Assembly: GCA_037481695.1 (NCBI GenBank)
Contig: JBBFLE010000022.1
Location: 1 to 44,529 of the forward strand
DNA: 44,529 nucleotides
DNA from: a bacterium
Lineage (GTDB): Bacteria > Desulfobacterota > Desulfocorpusculales > Desulfocorpusculum
Direction: 5' to 3'
Shown here: positions 34,639-43,772 of the stretch, one piece after another
How the letters are laid out: every line of letters begins with the position of its first letter
Numbering within the stretch: position 1 is the first letter of the stretch
Made by a program: the position numbers and the translations under genes
The notes under the pieces: generated by a model
Told to the model about the DNA's origin: nothing
What the model saw: the letters and a program-made list of their open reading frames with translations, nothing else
Database searches by the model: none

Positions 34639-35469
34639 TCAAAGATGCTCTCTGATCCAATCCCAAAGATCTTCCAGGACCTGCTCTCTGTGGATATCAT
34701 TGTGCAGCTCATGGTAACCGTTTCGGTAAACGCGCAGCTCCTTATCCCGAAGCAGGACCCTACCGTAGAAGATGCGGCTGGCCTCAGGATGTGCCAGTTT
34801 GTCAGCTCCGCCGTGAAGCAGAAGCAGGGGGAAAGGGAACTCTCTGGCGTGGGCCATGGTCCAGTTTCTTGCAGCCTGCATCTCGGCCCCGAATCTCGCT
34901 GAAGCCCTGTTGTGCACCAAAGGATCCCCTTTGTAACCCTTGACTACTTCAGGATCCCTGGAGAGCCTGGAGGCATCCAGGGGAATTCCAAAGGAAAGAG
35001 CAGGATAAATCCTGGAGATCACCTGTCCGGCGTTCAAGAGCCAGGCTGGCACAGGAGGTCTTCCCAGGGCCGGGGCAGAGGCTATTATGCCCCTTAGCCC
35101 CAGCAGGCCCCGCAATGCACATTCCAATACTATGAGACCTCCCAGGCTGTGCCCCATGAGAAAAAGGGGAGCCGGTGCCTCCATGGCCTCAACCATCCGC
35201 AGGAAACGCCTCAGATCCTCCCTAAACTGGGCCCAGGAGCTGATGTGGCCTCTGGGGCCGGGGGAGTGCCCATGCCCCCTGAGATCAAAGGCATAAAGGC
35301 CGCATCCTTCAGCCAGCAGCTTCTCCACAAGATACCCATACCTTCCACTGTGCTCCCCGAAACCGTGCACTATTACCAGGTTGGCCTGGACCTCTCCACC
35401 CGGCAGCCACCTCTGATAAAAGAGCTCCAAATCTCCTGATCCTGTGAAAGAACCCGTCTGGTGGCTCAT
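34639..35469 (-). CDS. Alpha/beta hydrolase, monoacylglycerol-lipase-like
   Basis: 276 residues, serine hydrolase of the Hydrolase_4 (lysophospholipase / monoacylglycerol lipase) group. VHGFGEHSGRY forms the oxyanion region, GHSLGG carries nucleophile S108, LLLHGGADKLAHP the acid and the NGYHELHND segment the histidine. YAFDLRGHGHSPG is the family hallmark. The ATG with gggagga in front was preferred over a TTG six codons upstream. Probably cytoplasmic or peripheral, acting on lipid esters. It has no obvious operon partners. Confidence 0.9.
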   Translation of the reverse strand: MSHQTGSFTGSGDLELFYQRWLPGGEVQANLVIVHGFGEHSGRYGYLVEKLLAEGCGLYAFDLRGHGHSPGPRGHISSWAQFREDLRRFLRMVEAMEAPAPLFLMGHSLGGLIVLECALRGLLGLRGIIASAPALGRPPVPAWLLNAGQVISRIYPALSFGIPLDASRLSRDPEVVKGYKGDPLVHNRASARFGAEMQAARNWTMAHAREFPFPLLLLHGGADKLAHPEASRIFYGRVLLRDKELRVYRNGYHELHNDIHREQVLEDLWDWIREHL

Positions 35470-35711
35470 ATGTTCCTCCCAAATCAAGGAAGCCAGCCCC
35501 CATTGCTTCTGGGGGGCAAGGCCACCTTGAAGGCTAAAGCCCCTAAGTTGCCTGGATCCTGTAAGACTCTGGGATGAAAAAGCTCCTGGAAATCATATGG
35601 GAAACCGACTCCGTTGCCAAGCCAAAGGTGTCTCTGACAGTCTAGCCCCTGTTCAAGAAGCCCAATTCCGGCAGTTGAGCAGTGCTTTATTCAAAGAAAA
35701 AAATTCCCATA

Positions 35712-36137
35712 TCAAATATTTGGCCCCCTTTTTTTGCCATTATCCAGAGATGGGCCGTCTCCAAGATCCGCCGGGCTTGAGTGCAGCTTGCTCAGTTTTA
35801 TCCAGTAAATAAAGCCGTTAATCAACAAGACTCCGGCTCCCAAAGCCATCTGCAGAGGTCGGGTCAGCACCTCGGGATACAACAAAGCCACAAGGAACCG
35901 CTCCACAAAATCCCCTCCGTAAGCTTGTTCATTTGCCAGGAGTCTAAGCTTGTTCTCCAGAGGCGTCAAAGGACAGATCCAACCGCTCCATTCCACAATA
36001 ACAGCCCAAAGAACCGAGGGCACATGCACCCAGGCCATCTTAGCCCAGCGAAATACCAGTAGGCCGCCCACAGCCACGAAAAGCACGAACAAAGCGTGTA
36101 AAACCACCACAAGGTCAGCTAGTAGCCCGTAAAACAT
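35712..36137 (-). CDS. DUF2784 membrane protein
   Basis: 141 residues with three or four hydrophobic helices: LADLVVVLHALFVLFVAVGGLL, VHVPSVLWAVIVEW..ICPLTPLE, and PLQMALGAGVLLINGFIY. The pattern LVVxLHxxFxxFVxxGG and ICPLTPLEN is diagnostic of DUF2784, whose function is unknown. The ATG has gagg upstream; the frame extends seven codons further. The hydrophilic tail after the last helix is longer than usual and of low complexity. Confidence 0.85.
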   Translation of the reverse strand: MFYGLLADLVVVLHALFVLFVAVGGLLVFRWAKMAWVHVPSVLWAVIVEWSGWICPLTPLENKLRLLANEQAYGGDFVERFLVALLYPEVLTRPLQMALGAGVLLINGFIYWIKLSKLHSSPADLGDGPSLDNGKKRGPNI

Positions 36138-36440
36138 GATCCTCAAGATCCGTCCCAAAATTCTCCCAATAACAAAAAGACCCTGGCCAAGTTCTCATCA
36201 CTCAAAGCGGATGTCAAGAAGCTCCTTCCCCTGGAAAAAAGCTTGAACCCCAGGCCATGGCCGCTTCAGGGAACCGGGATCTGGATCTCCGGGGTTGCTC
36301 TTTCAGCCCGGGCGGTTGGAGCCAGGCTCAATTCGGTTGACTCTTCAAGAGTCCGGTGATTACACTCGGGCTGGAAAATGCTGGGGCGCTCAGGTTCCAT
36401 TGGTTTTAGGTCAAACTCACAGCCAGGAAAGGAGCCTTCA
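36138..36440. other. Divergent intergenic region
   Basis: Lies between the leftward DUF2784 gene and the rightward nuclease gene. Nothing recognised apart from a weak cctgg/ccagg stem near 36230-36260. Promoters for both genes probably lie here but were not identified. Confidence 0.35.
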
Positions 36441-37454
36441 TTGAAGCAGGGAATGTGGATAGAGGAGATAGCTTCTGGAAGAAGGGTAAAGGGGCTCTTT
36501 TTGGCCAAGGAAAAGAAGGCCCTCAAGGGCAAGACAGGTAAGGAATACTTGCTTGTGCGATTGGCCGACAGGACCGGTGAGGTGGAGGCAAGGGTATGGG
36601 ACCGGGTGGAGCAACTGGGAGCTAGGTTCAAGGCCGGGGATTTGGTGCACATCTCAGGGGATGTGTCTACGTACCAAGGGGTGATCCAGGTGAGGATCCT
36701 GGAGTTGGAAAAACATGGCAGCCTGCAACCCCAGCATCTAGAGGAGTTTGTGCCAGGGTACGCGGATCAGAGGCAACGATGTGCGAAGATGTTCTCTGAG
36801 CTGGAAGAGCTTCTGGATACAGTGGAAGCAGGACCCCTGAAGGCCCTAGCCCTGGACTTCCTGAGAGATCCAGAGCTTAGGGAGGGCTGGCTTCTGACTC
36901 CAGCGGCCAAGAGGCTTCACCACGCCAGGCTGGGAGGGCTATTGGAGCACACCTTATCGCTTTGCCGGATGATCTGTCTGGTTTCCAAGCATTACCCCAT
37001 GCTCAGAAAGGACCTTCTGTTGGCAGGGGGAGTCATCCACGACGTTGGGAAAATAAGAGAGCTTCAGGCCCCTTGGAGGCCCGACTACACAACCGAGGGA
37101 AGGCTCTTGGGGCACATTGTGATGGGGCTCCAGATGCTGGATGAGCGTTTGGTGAGGCATCCTGAGATTTCCCTTGAGGAGGCTTTGCTGCTTAGGCACA
37201 TGATAGCCAGCCACCACGGCCAGCTGGAGTTTGGCTCCCCCAAGAGACCCAAGACCCTGGAGGCCCTGGTGCTCTACATGCTGGACGATCTGGACGCCAA
37301 GGTGGATGCTTTTCAGGAGCACCTGAGAAAAGAGCATCTGGAAGAGGATGGTTGGACCTCTTATCATGCCATGTTCGAGAGATACCTGTATAGGGGAGCG
37401 GAAAAAGGGGTAGAAGAGGACAACCATGAGCCCCATGAACAAAGCCCTCCTTGA
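36441..37454 (+). CDS. OB-fold plus HD-domain protein, YhaM-like 3'-5' exoribonuclease
   Basis: 337 residues. An N-terminal OB nucleic-acid-binding fold (about 8-90: KTGKEYLLVRLADRTGEVEARVWD) is followed by an HD phosphohydrolase domain with H161, H170 (GGLLEHT), H200-D201 (VIHDVGK) and a later HHG segment (ASHHGQ). YhaM/CbfA proteins degrade RNA and single-stranded DNA from the 3' end. The TTG start has aaaggag six bases upstream and is preferred; the frame opens at 36378 and an ATG four codons later has no usable ribosome site. Confidence 0.88.
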   Translation: MKQGMWIEEIASGRRVKGLFLAKEKKALKGKTGKEYLLVRLADRTGEVEARVWDRVEQLGARFKAGDLVHISGDVSTYQGVIQVRILELEKHGSLQPQHLEEFVPGYADQRQRCAKMFSELEELLDTVEAGPLKALALDFLRDPELREGWLLTPAAKRLHHARLGGLLEHTLSLCRMICLVSKHYPMLRKDLLLAGGVIHDVGKIRELQAPWRPDYTTEGRLLGHIVMGLQMLDERLVRHPEISLEEALLLRHMIASHHGQLEFGSPKRPKTLEALVLYMLDDLDAKVDAFQEHLRKEHLEEDGWTSYHAMFERYLYRGAEKGVEEDNHEPHEQSPP

Positions 37455-37565
37455 GGTTACTCATGGCCGGGCAGCAGGCCATGGGAGCTTCACTCAAAGG
37501 CTGAAGCAGGCGAAGGCTCTTTGATTCTTTTAGGGGCAAAGCTCCAAGGAGCTTGAGGCTAAACA

Positions 37566-38366
37566 ATGATGGGGCCATGTGAAGGGGTGGTTTTTGCAAA
37601 AATTTTGAAGGTGAAAAAAAGAGGTTTTAGGAGAAGGCATTTCTTGGAAGAGCAAAAGGTGCAGAGTCGGGGGCCAAGAGAAGCTCTTAGGGTCAGGAAG
37701 ATTCATCCCTGGGACGTCAGCCCCAAGGATGCCATCCAGATCCAGGAGACTCTGCGGCAACAGGTGGTGGTAAGGGGGACTGTGCGAGGCCTCAGATGGG
37801 TGGCCGGCTGCGATGTGGCCTATCATTTCTCAAAGCCCCAGTTGATAGGTGGAGTGGTGGTCTGGGATGTGATGCACAGGGTGGTCGTGGAATCTCATGT
37901 GGTGGAGGCCGAGGTCAGATTTCCATACATCCCAGGACTCTTGTCTTTCAGGGAGGTTCCGGTGCTCTTGGAAACCCTTCCCAAGATCAAAAGCAAGGTC
38001 CAGGTGGTTCTGGTGGACGGCCACGGGGCAGCCCACCCCAGGGGCATGGGCATGGCAAGTCATTTGGGGCTTCATCTGGATATACCGACAGTGGGATGCG
38101 CCAAGAACTCACTGGCGGGCAAATGGGAATTGCCCGGGCCCAGCAAAGGGGATCACTCTTGGATCTTCCTGAACGGGACCAAGGTGGGGGCGGTTTTGCG
38201 CACCAGAGACAGGGTGCGTCCTGTGTTTGTGTCTCCAGGCCACCGCATAGGACTGGAAGGAGCCTTGAGGGTGGTATTGTGCTGCTTAAATGGTAGAAGG
38301 ATTCCAGAACCCTTGAGGGAGGCGCACATGCTGGTGGAAAGACTCAAGGGTCCAAGATCCATTTGA
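37566..38366 (+). CDS. nfi: Endonuclease V (deoxyinosine-specific)
   Basis: Repair nuclease that nicks DNA near deoxyinosine. Conserved motifs: GCDVAY with catalytic D83, the strand-separating wedge FPYIPGLLSFRE (119-130) with E130, VDGHGAAHPRGMGMASHLG with D151, and VGCAKNSLAG. The N-terminus is about 30 to 45 residues longer than in E. coli, and basic; internal GTG or TTG starts (near 37646 and 37661) with purine-rich upstream sequence would shorten it. The domain identity is firm; the start is not. Confidence 0.92.
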   Translation: MMGPCEGVVFAKILKVKKRGFRRRHFLEEQKVQSRGPREALRVRKIHPWDVSPKDAIQIQETLRQQVVVRGTVRGLRWVAGCDVAYHFSKPQLIGGVVVWDVMHRVVVESHVVEAEVRFPYIPGLLSFREVPVLLETLPKIKSKVQVVLVDGHGAAHPRGMGMASHLGLHLDIPTVGCAKNSLAGKWELPGPSKGDHSWIFLNGTKVGAVLRTRDRVRPVFVSPGHRIGLEGALRVVLCCLNGRRIPEPLREAHMLVERLKGPRSI

Positions 38367-38689
38367 TCTTATCCCCAGGTGCCCAAATGAGAGATATTAG
38401 AAAAAATGAGCCTCAGAGAGCTTTTCAATCATTGCCTGAGTCTGGGGCAAGCTTGGGTGGAGCTGTGCTGCAATCCCCAGGGACACTTGGAGTGATGCCC
38501 CTTTAGCCAGTTGTTCAAGCCTTGGGAACTGAGGGGCTATGCCTTGTACAAATCCGGCTCGCATCATGGAAAATCAGTGGATGGTGCGACTTAGTCCTTT
38601 TGCAGTCCAAGAGTGCCAAGGCAGGCCAGAGCCTTGAGGAACCCATGGGCCCGGGCAATAATAAAAAGAAAAAAACTGGAGAAGGGGCA
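38367..38689. other. Intergenic region without recognised gene
   Basis: The open frame here is only the upstream extension of the lipoprotein gene that follows. No promoter or terminator stands out. Confidence 0.35.
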
Positions 38690-38878
38690 ATGAAAAGAAA
38701 TTGGAACAGGGCGATCAAGACGGCTCTTGTGGGATTGCTCCTGGGTTCGCTTCTTGCCTGCAGCCAGTGGCAGGCTGCTCACGAAGATGCCAGAGAAACA
38801 GCCAAGAGGTGCAGCATCCAACCCACTGCTCCGGGCTGTGCCGAGGCGGGTTGGGGCAGGCCTGGTATGGGCTTTTGA
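38690..38878 (+). CDS. Small lipoprotein
   Basis: 62 residues. A basic start (MKRNWNRAIK), hydrophobic core and lipobox LLAC at 21-24, so the mature protein is anchored by Cys24 and is only about 39 residues with two further cysteines. ggagaagggg before the ATG is an excellent ribosome site and decides the start, although the frame is open for another 56 codons upstream. No domain recognised. Confidence 0.72.
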   Translation: MKRNWNRAIKTALVGLLLGSLLACSQWQAAHEDARETAKRCSIQPTAPGCAEAGWGRPGMGF

Positions 38879-38962
38879 CTTCCAGGGGCGAGGGGCAATA
38901 ATCGTTGACAACAGGTTCCACGGTTTCCTAATATACCCCCGCTTTGTTTTTCCTCTTTTTCC

Positions 38963-40045
38963 TTGGAAAGGAACTACTTCTCTGGCAGGGAAGAACTCTT
39001 GTGCTCCTGTACTAAATCAGAACCTCTGGATCGAACCTGGGACGACGAGCAGGTGATACCCCCGGAGCTGGGCCCAGACACAGCCTTTCTTTTTGATCGC
39101 ATGACCAGGGATACCCTGGAGGCGGTTGGGGCCAGACCAGGGGCAAGAGTGCTGGATGTGGGCTGCGGCCGAGGCCTGGACCTGGCCTCCCAGTGGGACA
39201 AGAAAGCAGTGCTCATAGGCTGTGACCCCTCGGAAATCATGGTCAAAAGGGCCAAAGAAACCTTAGAGCACAAGGGTCTCAGGCCTCTTGTGGTGTGCTG
39301 CAGCGCCGAGAACCTGCCATTTTGTTCCAACAGCCTGGATCGGGTCTACTGCAAAGGAGCCATAGACCATTTCTATGACCCCCAAAGGGCGCTGCAAGAA
39401 ATGGCAAGGGTACTTAGGCCTGGTGGGGGATTGGTGGTATCAGTAGCAAATTTTGAAAGCCTTGGATGCCGCCTGGGTCGGGTCTATAACCGGCTCCACA
39501 GAATCTTTACCGGAAAGGAGCTTCCAAGACCTCACTTCTGGGAGATCCCCAAAGATCACGTTTATCGTTTCCACAGGAAGCTGCTGGTGGGTTTCATGCC
39601 TCCAGAAGTGCACATTGTAGATCTTAGAGGTATTTCTCTGTTCTGGGGGGTTCCTGGCTGGGGGGCTTTTCTTAAGAGGCTCTCGCCAGGGACAAGGGGA
39701 ATCTTGCTTTTTTTGCTGGATCGTCTGGCCAGAGTGTTCCCTTCTGTGGCTGACGTCATTGTCCTGAAGGCGCGCAAACCGGGAAAAATAAGGGAGGCAC
39801 AGAACTCTCCCAAGGTGCTTGAGAGGATAAGAGGGGTGGAAATGAACGCTAACTCGAGAGTTCAGGGGTTGCTCATCTGCATGGGGACGGTGGTGGCCGC
39901 CATACTTTTTCTCATAGGAGTGTTCATGAAGAGCTACTGGGCCCTGGCAATACCCGTAGCCATAGGTTTTTTGTGGTTGCTGGGACTAGCCTTCTGGATA
40001 GGCTGGACCCTTCTGACCATTCGGGTGGAGCCTCCCAGGGAGTGA
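38963..40045 (+). CDS. SAM-dependent methyltransferase with C-terminal membrane hairpin
   Basis: 360 residues. Class I methyltransferase with motif I VLDVGCGRG (63-71), IGCDPSE and the later ARVLRPGGGLVVSV strand. From about residue 294 a second part holds two membrane helices (GLLICMGTVVAAILFLIGVFM and YWALAIPVAIGFLWLLGLAFW). An in-frame ATG at 39842 with gaggggtgg in front could start this part separately. The TTG start has no clear ribosome site, and a TTG near 38999 is an alternative. It begins the second glycan block, 14 bases before a GT4 gene; the substrate is probably a lipid-linked glycan. Confidence 0.8.
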   Translation: MERNYFSGREELLCSCTKSEPLDRTWDDEQVIPPELGPDTAFLFDRMTRDTLEAVGARPGARVLDVGCGRGLDLASQWDKKAVLIGCDPSEIMVKRAKETLEHKGLRPLVVCCSAENLPFCSNSLDRVYCKGAIDHFYDPQRALQEMARVLRPGGGLVVSVANFESLGCRLGRVYNRLHRIFTGKELPRPHFWEIPKDHVYRFHRKLLVGFMPPEVHIVDLRGISLFWGVPGWGAFLKRLSPGTRGILLFLLDRLARVFPSVADVIVLKARKPGKIREAQNSPKVLERIRGVEMNANSRVQGLLICMGTVVAAILFLIGVFMKSYWALAIPVAIGFLWLLGLAFWIGWTLLTIRVEPPRE

Positions 40046-40058
40046 GGCCTGCCAGGCC

Positions 40059-41300
40059 ATGCGAATTTGCCTGCTTTGTTACCGAGGGAATCCTTACTGT
40101 GGGGGGCAGGGCATATACCTTTACCACCTAAGCAGGGCCTTGTCAGCCTCGGGAAACCATGTGACCATTCTGGTGGGCCCGCCTTACCCTGAACCCACCC
40201 CTTGGGCCAGGGTGGAGAGGATCCCCAACAGGCAATACTGGGGCAAAAGAGGTCTTCTGACCGAGCAGGGAAATCCCATCAATGTGTTCAAGCCTCTGGA
40301 GTTTTTCGAATTTGCCACTTCCAGGCTGGGCTATTTTCCTGAGCCCCTGGCCTTCAGCCTAAGAGCATTCAAGAGGTTCAAGCTCCTGCACAAAGAAAAG
40401 CCCTTTGACGTGATTCATGATGTGGAGACACTGGGGTATGGTGTCTTGATGGCGCGCAAACTTGGTGTTATAGCGGTGGCCACCGTGCATCACCCCCTGA
40501 GTCTCGACATGGCAGCCCATCTGGCCAAAGCAGGATCCTGGAAGGAAAGGTATTACAACGTGGTATTTTTCCCTCTGATGATGCAGAAAATGGTGGCCCG
40601 AAGACTAGACGGGCTGATAACCGCATCTGAGGCTGGCAAGAGGGAAATCATTCAAAGTTTTTCCGTGAACCCGGCCAGAGTGCACCTGGTTTACACAGGC
40701 GTGGATCTGGAGAGATTCTCACCGGATCCAGATGTGCCCAGAGAACCCATGAAGATTCTCTTTGTGGGAAATGCCCAGGACCCCAGGAAAGGTATCAGGG
40801 TGCTCTTTGAGGCCATGAGGCTTTTGCCGCTATCGGTGAAACTGGACATAGTGGACCAGGGGGAACCAGAGAAAACCTATGCTCCCCAGCTTGTGCGGGC
40901 TATGGGGCTGAGCCAAAGGGTCAGGTTCACGGGGCGGGTACCTCTGGAAGAGCTGGTTCATCTGTACAGGAGAGCCTCCTTGCTGGTGCTGCCCTCCAGA
41001 TTCGAGGGCTTCGGGCTTCCTGTGGTGGAGGCACTGGGCTGCGCCACTCCGGTGGTGGTCACAGAAGCAGGCTCTCTGCCTGAGGTGGTGGGCAAAGATC
41101 AGGGGGCTCTGACAGTGCCTCCCGAAGACCCCAAGGCCTTGGCCCTGGCCATTCACAGGATTTTGTCCCAGCCGGAAATGGGAAGACAAATGGGAAAACT
41201 CGGAAGGAAGAGGGTTGAGGCGCTATTTAGCTGGGAACGCACGGCCAGAGAGACCCTTGAAGTCTATGAAAGGGCAAGGCAAGGAGAATTCTCCAAGTAG
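40059..41300 (+). CDS. GT4 (GT-B fold) glycosyltransferase
   Basis: 413 residues. The N-terminus (MRICLLCYRGNPYCGGQGIY) has a GGQG loop in place of the GGAE loop of the first cluster, followed by DVIHDVETLGYG, TVHHPLSLD and VYTGVDLERF. The donor site is FEGFGLPVVEALGCATPVVVTEAGSLPEVVG, with the EX7E motif of GT4. It is a close paralogue of the next gene, with the same opening and motif order. Acceptor unknown. Confidence 0.9.
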   Translation: MRICLLCYRGNPYCGGQGIYLYHLSRALSASGNHVTILVGPPYPEPTPWARVERIPNRQYWGKRGLLTEQGNPINVFKPLEFFEFATSRLGYFPEPLAFSLRAFKRFKLLHKEKPFDVIHDVETLGYGVLMARKLGVIAVATVHHPLSLDMAAHLAKAGSWKERYYNVVFFPLMMQKMVARRLDGLITASEAGKREIIQSFSVNPARVHLVYTGVDLERFSPDPDVPREPMKILFVGNAQDPRKGIRVLFEAMRLLPLSVKLDIVDQGEPEKTYAPQLVRAMGLSQRVRFTGRVPLEELVHLYRRASLLVLPSRFEGFGLPVVEALGCATPVVVTEAGSLPEVVGKDQGALTVPPEDPKALALAIHRILSQPEMGRQMGKLGRKRVEALFSWERTARETLEVYERARQGEFSK

Positions 41301-41483
41301 GATGCCCATTATAGGTTTCTGGGGAGCAACGAGTGTCAGTACGTTGGTTGGAAGGGAGAAAGGGAATCAGGGCGCTTCCTGAGAAAGCATTACGGGGCAA
41401 AGCATGTCATGGAGCAGTGGCTCATCGTGGGCATTTTCAAATCATGGAACAAGGGCTGAGTCCAGTTCTTGGGGAAGGGTGCT

Positions 41484-42746
41484 GTGAAGGACCAACGCAG
41501 ACCACTTAACATCTGTCTTCTCACATACAGAGGAAATCCTTTTTGCGGGGGCCAGGGTGTGTACGTCCAGTATCTGGCCCAGGAGCTGGTTCGTCTAGGG
41601 CACAGTGTGCGTGTTATATCTGGTCCGCCCTACCCATGGCTCCCAGAGGGAGTGCAACTTCACAAGGTGGAAAGTCACATTTTTTTTGGGTACTCCAGCT
41701 CCCAGATTCTGGCCAACACGCCCCTCAAAAGACTCTTGAGCCCATTGAATTTTTACGAATTCTCTTCCTCCCGCATAGGGGTTTTCCCGGAAATAAGGGC
41801 CTTTAGCTTCAGAGCCTATGAAAGGCTCAGAGAAATGCTTCAGAAGGAAACCCTGGATGTTATCCACGACAACCAATGCCTAGGTTATGGTTTCTTGCTC
41901 ATGAAGGCCTTTTCAGTTCCCCTGGTGGCCACCATTCACCATCCTTTGAGCATAGACAGGAGGACCTGGTTCGAGACACCCAGCGGACTTCGTCAGAAGA
42001 TAAAAATGCTGCTTTATTATCCGCTTGTCATGCAGAGAATCGTGGCGGCTAACATGGACAGAATAGTCACGGTCTCACAGGATGCCTCCATTCAGATCCA
42101 GAGGGATTTCAAGATCCCTGCACAGAGGATCCGGGTGGTTTACAACGGCCTGGACACAGATGTTTTCAAGCCCCTGCCCCAGCAACAGAGGGTCCCCAAA
42201 CGAATTCTTTTTGTGGGCAATGTGGCGGATCGAAAGAAGGGGATTCTTTATCTCCTGCAGGCCATGGCCGAGGTGGACTCTGCAGCCCACCTGGTCATAG
42301 TGGATGGCGGCACTCCAACGCGGGTATCGGCATGGGATCTGGTAAAGGCATTGGGCCTGGACAACAGGGTAAGTGTGACGGGCAAGATAGGGAGGGAGGA
42401 ATTGGTAAGACTTTATTGCTCGGCCCAGCTGGCCGTTGTGCCCTCCCTTTACGAAGGATTTGGATTTCCGGCTGCCGAGGCCATGGCCTGCGAGGTACCG
42501 GTGGTAGCCACGACAGCAGGGGCCTTGCCCGAGGTGGTGGGCAGGGACCAAAGCTGCGGTACTTTGGTGCCCCCTCGTGATCCCCACGCCCTTGCCCAGG
42601 CACTAAATGCACTGCTTGCCCAGCCCGGGAAATGCTTGGAGATGGGCAAGGCAGGGCGCAGAAGGGTGCTGACTCATTTCACCTGGCGAAAGGCAGCAGA
42701 GCAGTTGGTGGACATATACAGAGAGATGAAGATTGCTTACCATTAG
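41484..42746 (+). CDS. GT4 (GT-B fold) glycosyltransferase, paralogue of upstream gene
   Basis: 420 residues from the chosen GTG, which is preceded by gaagggtgct; a TTG five codons earlier is possible. It shares NICLLTYRGNPFCGGQGVY, DVIHDNQCLGYG, TIHHPLSID and VYNGLDTDVF with its neighbour, and ends with YEGFGFPAAEAMACEVPVVATTAGALPEVVG. The pair probably arose by duplication and now adds two sugars in sequence. A 183-base gap between them holds no recognised feature. Confidence 0.9.
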   Translation: MKDQRRPLNICLLTYRGNPFCGGQGVYVQYLAQELVRLGHSVRVISGPPYPWLPEGVQLHKVESHIFFGYSSSQILANTPLKRLLSPLNFYEFSSSRIGVFPEIRAFSFRAYERLREMLQKETLDVIHDNQCLGYGFLLMKAFSVPLVATIHHPLSIDRRTWFETPSGLRQKIKMLLYYPLVMQRIVAANMDRIVTVSQDASIQIQRDFKIPAQRIRVVYNGLDTDVFKPLPQQQRVPKRILFVGNVADRKKGILYLLQAMAEVDSAAHLVIVDGGTPTRVSAWDLVKALGLDNRVSVTGKIGREELVRLYCSAQLAVVPSLYEGFGFPAAEAMACEVPVVATTAGALPEVVGRDQSCGTLVPPRDPHALAQALNALLAQPGKCLEMGKAGRRRVLTHFTWRKAAEQLVDIYREMKIAYH

Positions 42747-43443
42747 CCTCAAGACATTCTCCCCAAAGCCGGGTGATTGGATCCTGGATGCCGGCTGCGG
42801 AGAGGGTCGTCATAGCTTTGCCCTCCACCGCATGGACTGCAAGGTTTTTGCCCTGGACATGGATCTGACTTCCCTGCGTAAGGCCCAGTACGTGCTAAGG
42901 GAGATGGACAAAAGAGGGGAGGGACGGGGTAAGTACCTTGTGCTCAGGGGGGATAACCTGGCCCTTCCTTTTGGCCAGAACACATTTCACAGAATAGTCT
43001 GTGCGGAAGTCCTGGAACACATCCCAGATGATCGTGGGGCAGTATTGGAGCTGGTCAGGGTTCTCAAGCCGGGCGGCCTGATGGCCGTCACGGTCCCCAC
43101 CTCATTCACAGAGGTTGTTTATGGAAAACTCTCCCCCGCATATTTCAGGACGCCGGGCGGCCACATCAGGATTTACAGCCCTTGGCAAATCTCGAGGCTC
43201 CTCACCAGTTGCGGGCTGAAAATAATATCAATAGGCTTTGCCCACTCCTTCCACAGTCTTTACTGGGTGTTGAGGTGCCTATGCGGGCTCCATGACCAAG
43301 AGGCCTTCATACCCAGGCTATACCATCGTTTCTTGCACCAGGTGGTACTGCATCCCAGACTGAGCCGCTTCGAGCACTCCTGCAACTACCTTTTTCCCAA
43401 GAGCATGGTGCTCTATGCCCAGAGGCATTCACCAAGGGGATAG
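42733..43443 (+). CDS. SAM-dependent methyltransferase
   Basis: 236 residues, class I fold: motif I DAGCGEG (19-25), ALDMD, then CAEVLEHIPDD and RVLKPGG. It starts with TTG and overlaps the preceding glycosyltransferase by 14 bases, so translation is coupled. The C-terminal half is richer in aromatic and histidine residues than the upstream methyltransferase and has no membrane helices. It probably caps or modifies the sugar added by its neighbours. Confidence 0.85.
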   Translation: MLTISLKTFSPKPGDWILDAGCGEGRHSFALHRMDCKVFALDMDLTSLRKAQYVLREMDKRGEGRGKYLVLRGDNLALPFGQNTFHRIVCAEVLEHIPDDRGAVLELVRVLKPGGLMAVTVPTSFTEVVYGKLSPAYFRTPGGHIRIYSPWQISRLLTSCGLKIISIGFAHSFHSLYWVLRCLCGLHDQEAFIPRLYHRFLHQVVLHPRLSRFEHSCNYLFPKSMVLYAQRHSPRG

Positions 43444-43446
43444 GGA

Positions 43447-43755
43447 TCAGGTCTTCTTCATCTTATCCATGATCTCCTCCACCTCCCTGGCTCCCTTTTC
43501 ATAGAGGGCTGCCTCATCAGGGGCAAGATAATGTAATAGCCTCAAGAATTCCCCTGCATGGACCCTTTCCTCATCGGCAATGTCCCTCAGAACCTCTATG
43601 GCAAGGGGGTCCTCAATGGACTCTGCAAGCTGAATGTAGAGTTGAACTGCTTCATACTCTGCTGCCACCATGAAGCGGATGGCACGTATCAGCTCTTCTT
43701 TGGTCAGTTTTCGATCATTGGCCAGCCCAGAGAAAGCAGAACCAAACTCAGGCAT
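43447..43755 (-). CDS. Encapsulated-ferritin-like (EncFtn-type) protein
   Basis: 102 residues forming two long helices. Metal-ligand pattern E33 (AAEYEA), E63-x2-H66 (ADEERVHAGEF) corresponds to the E32, E62, H65 ligands described for encapsulated ferritins, and the whole sequence resembles the ferritin-like domain at the N-terminus of archaeal encapsulin (LTKEELIRAI..VAAE..A..LY..). Such proteins form decamers, oxidise Fe(II) and normally sit inside an encapsulin shell. No shell gene is in the window and no obvious cargo tail is visible, so it may also be a free rubrerythrin-like protein. A perfect aggaggtg precedes the ATG. Confidence 0.82.
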   Translation of the reverse strand: MPEFGSAFSGLANDRKLTKEELIRAIRFMVAAEYEAVQLYIQLAESIEDPLAIEVLRDIADEERVHAGEFLRLLHYLAPDEAALYEKGAREVEEIMDKMKKT

Positions 43756-43772
43756 GGTTCACCTCCTAATCT

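Noticed and set aside
35597-35812. 71-codon plus-strand frame upstream of the DUF2784 gene's stop
   Set aside because: It runs antisense into the DUF2784 gene and has no ribosome site or similarity that I recognise.
39033-39060. Sequence ggatcgaacctgggac resembling a tRNA T-arm
   Set aside because: No acceptor stem, anticodon arm or D-arm can be built around it, and it lies inside the methyltransferase frame.
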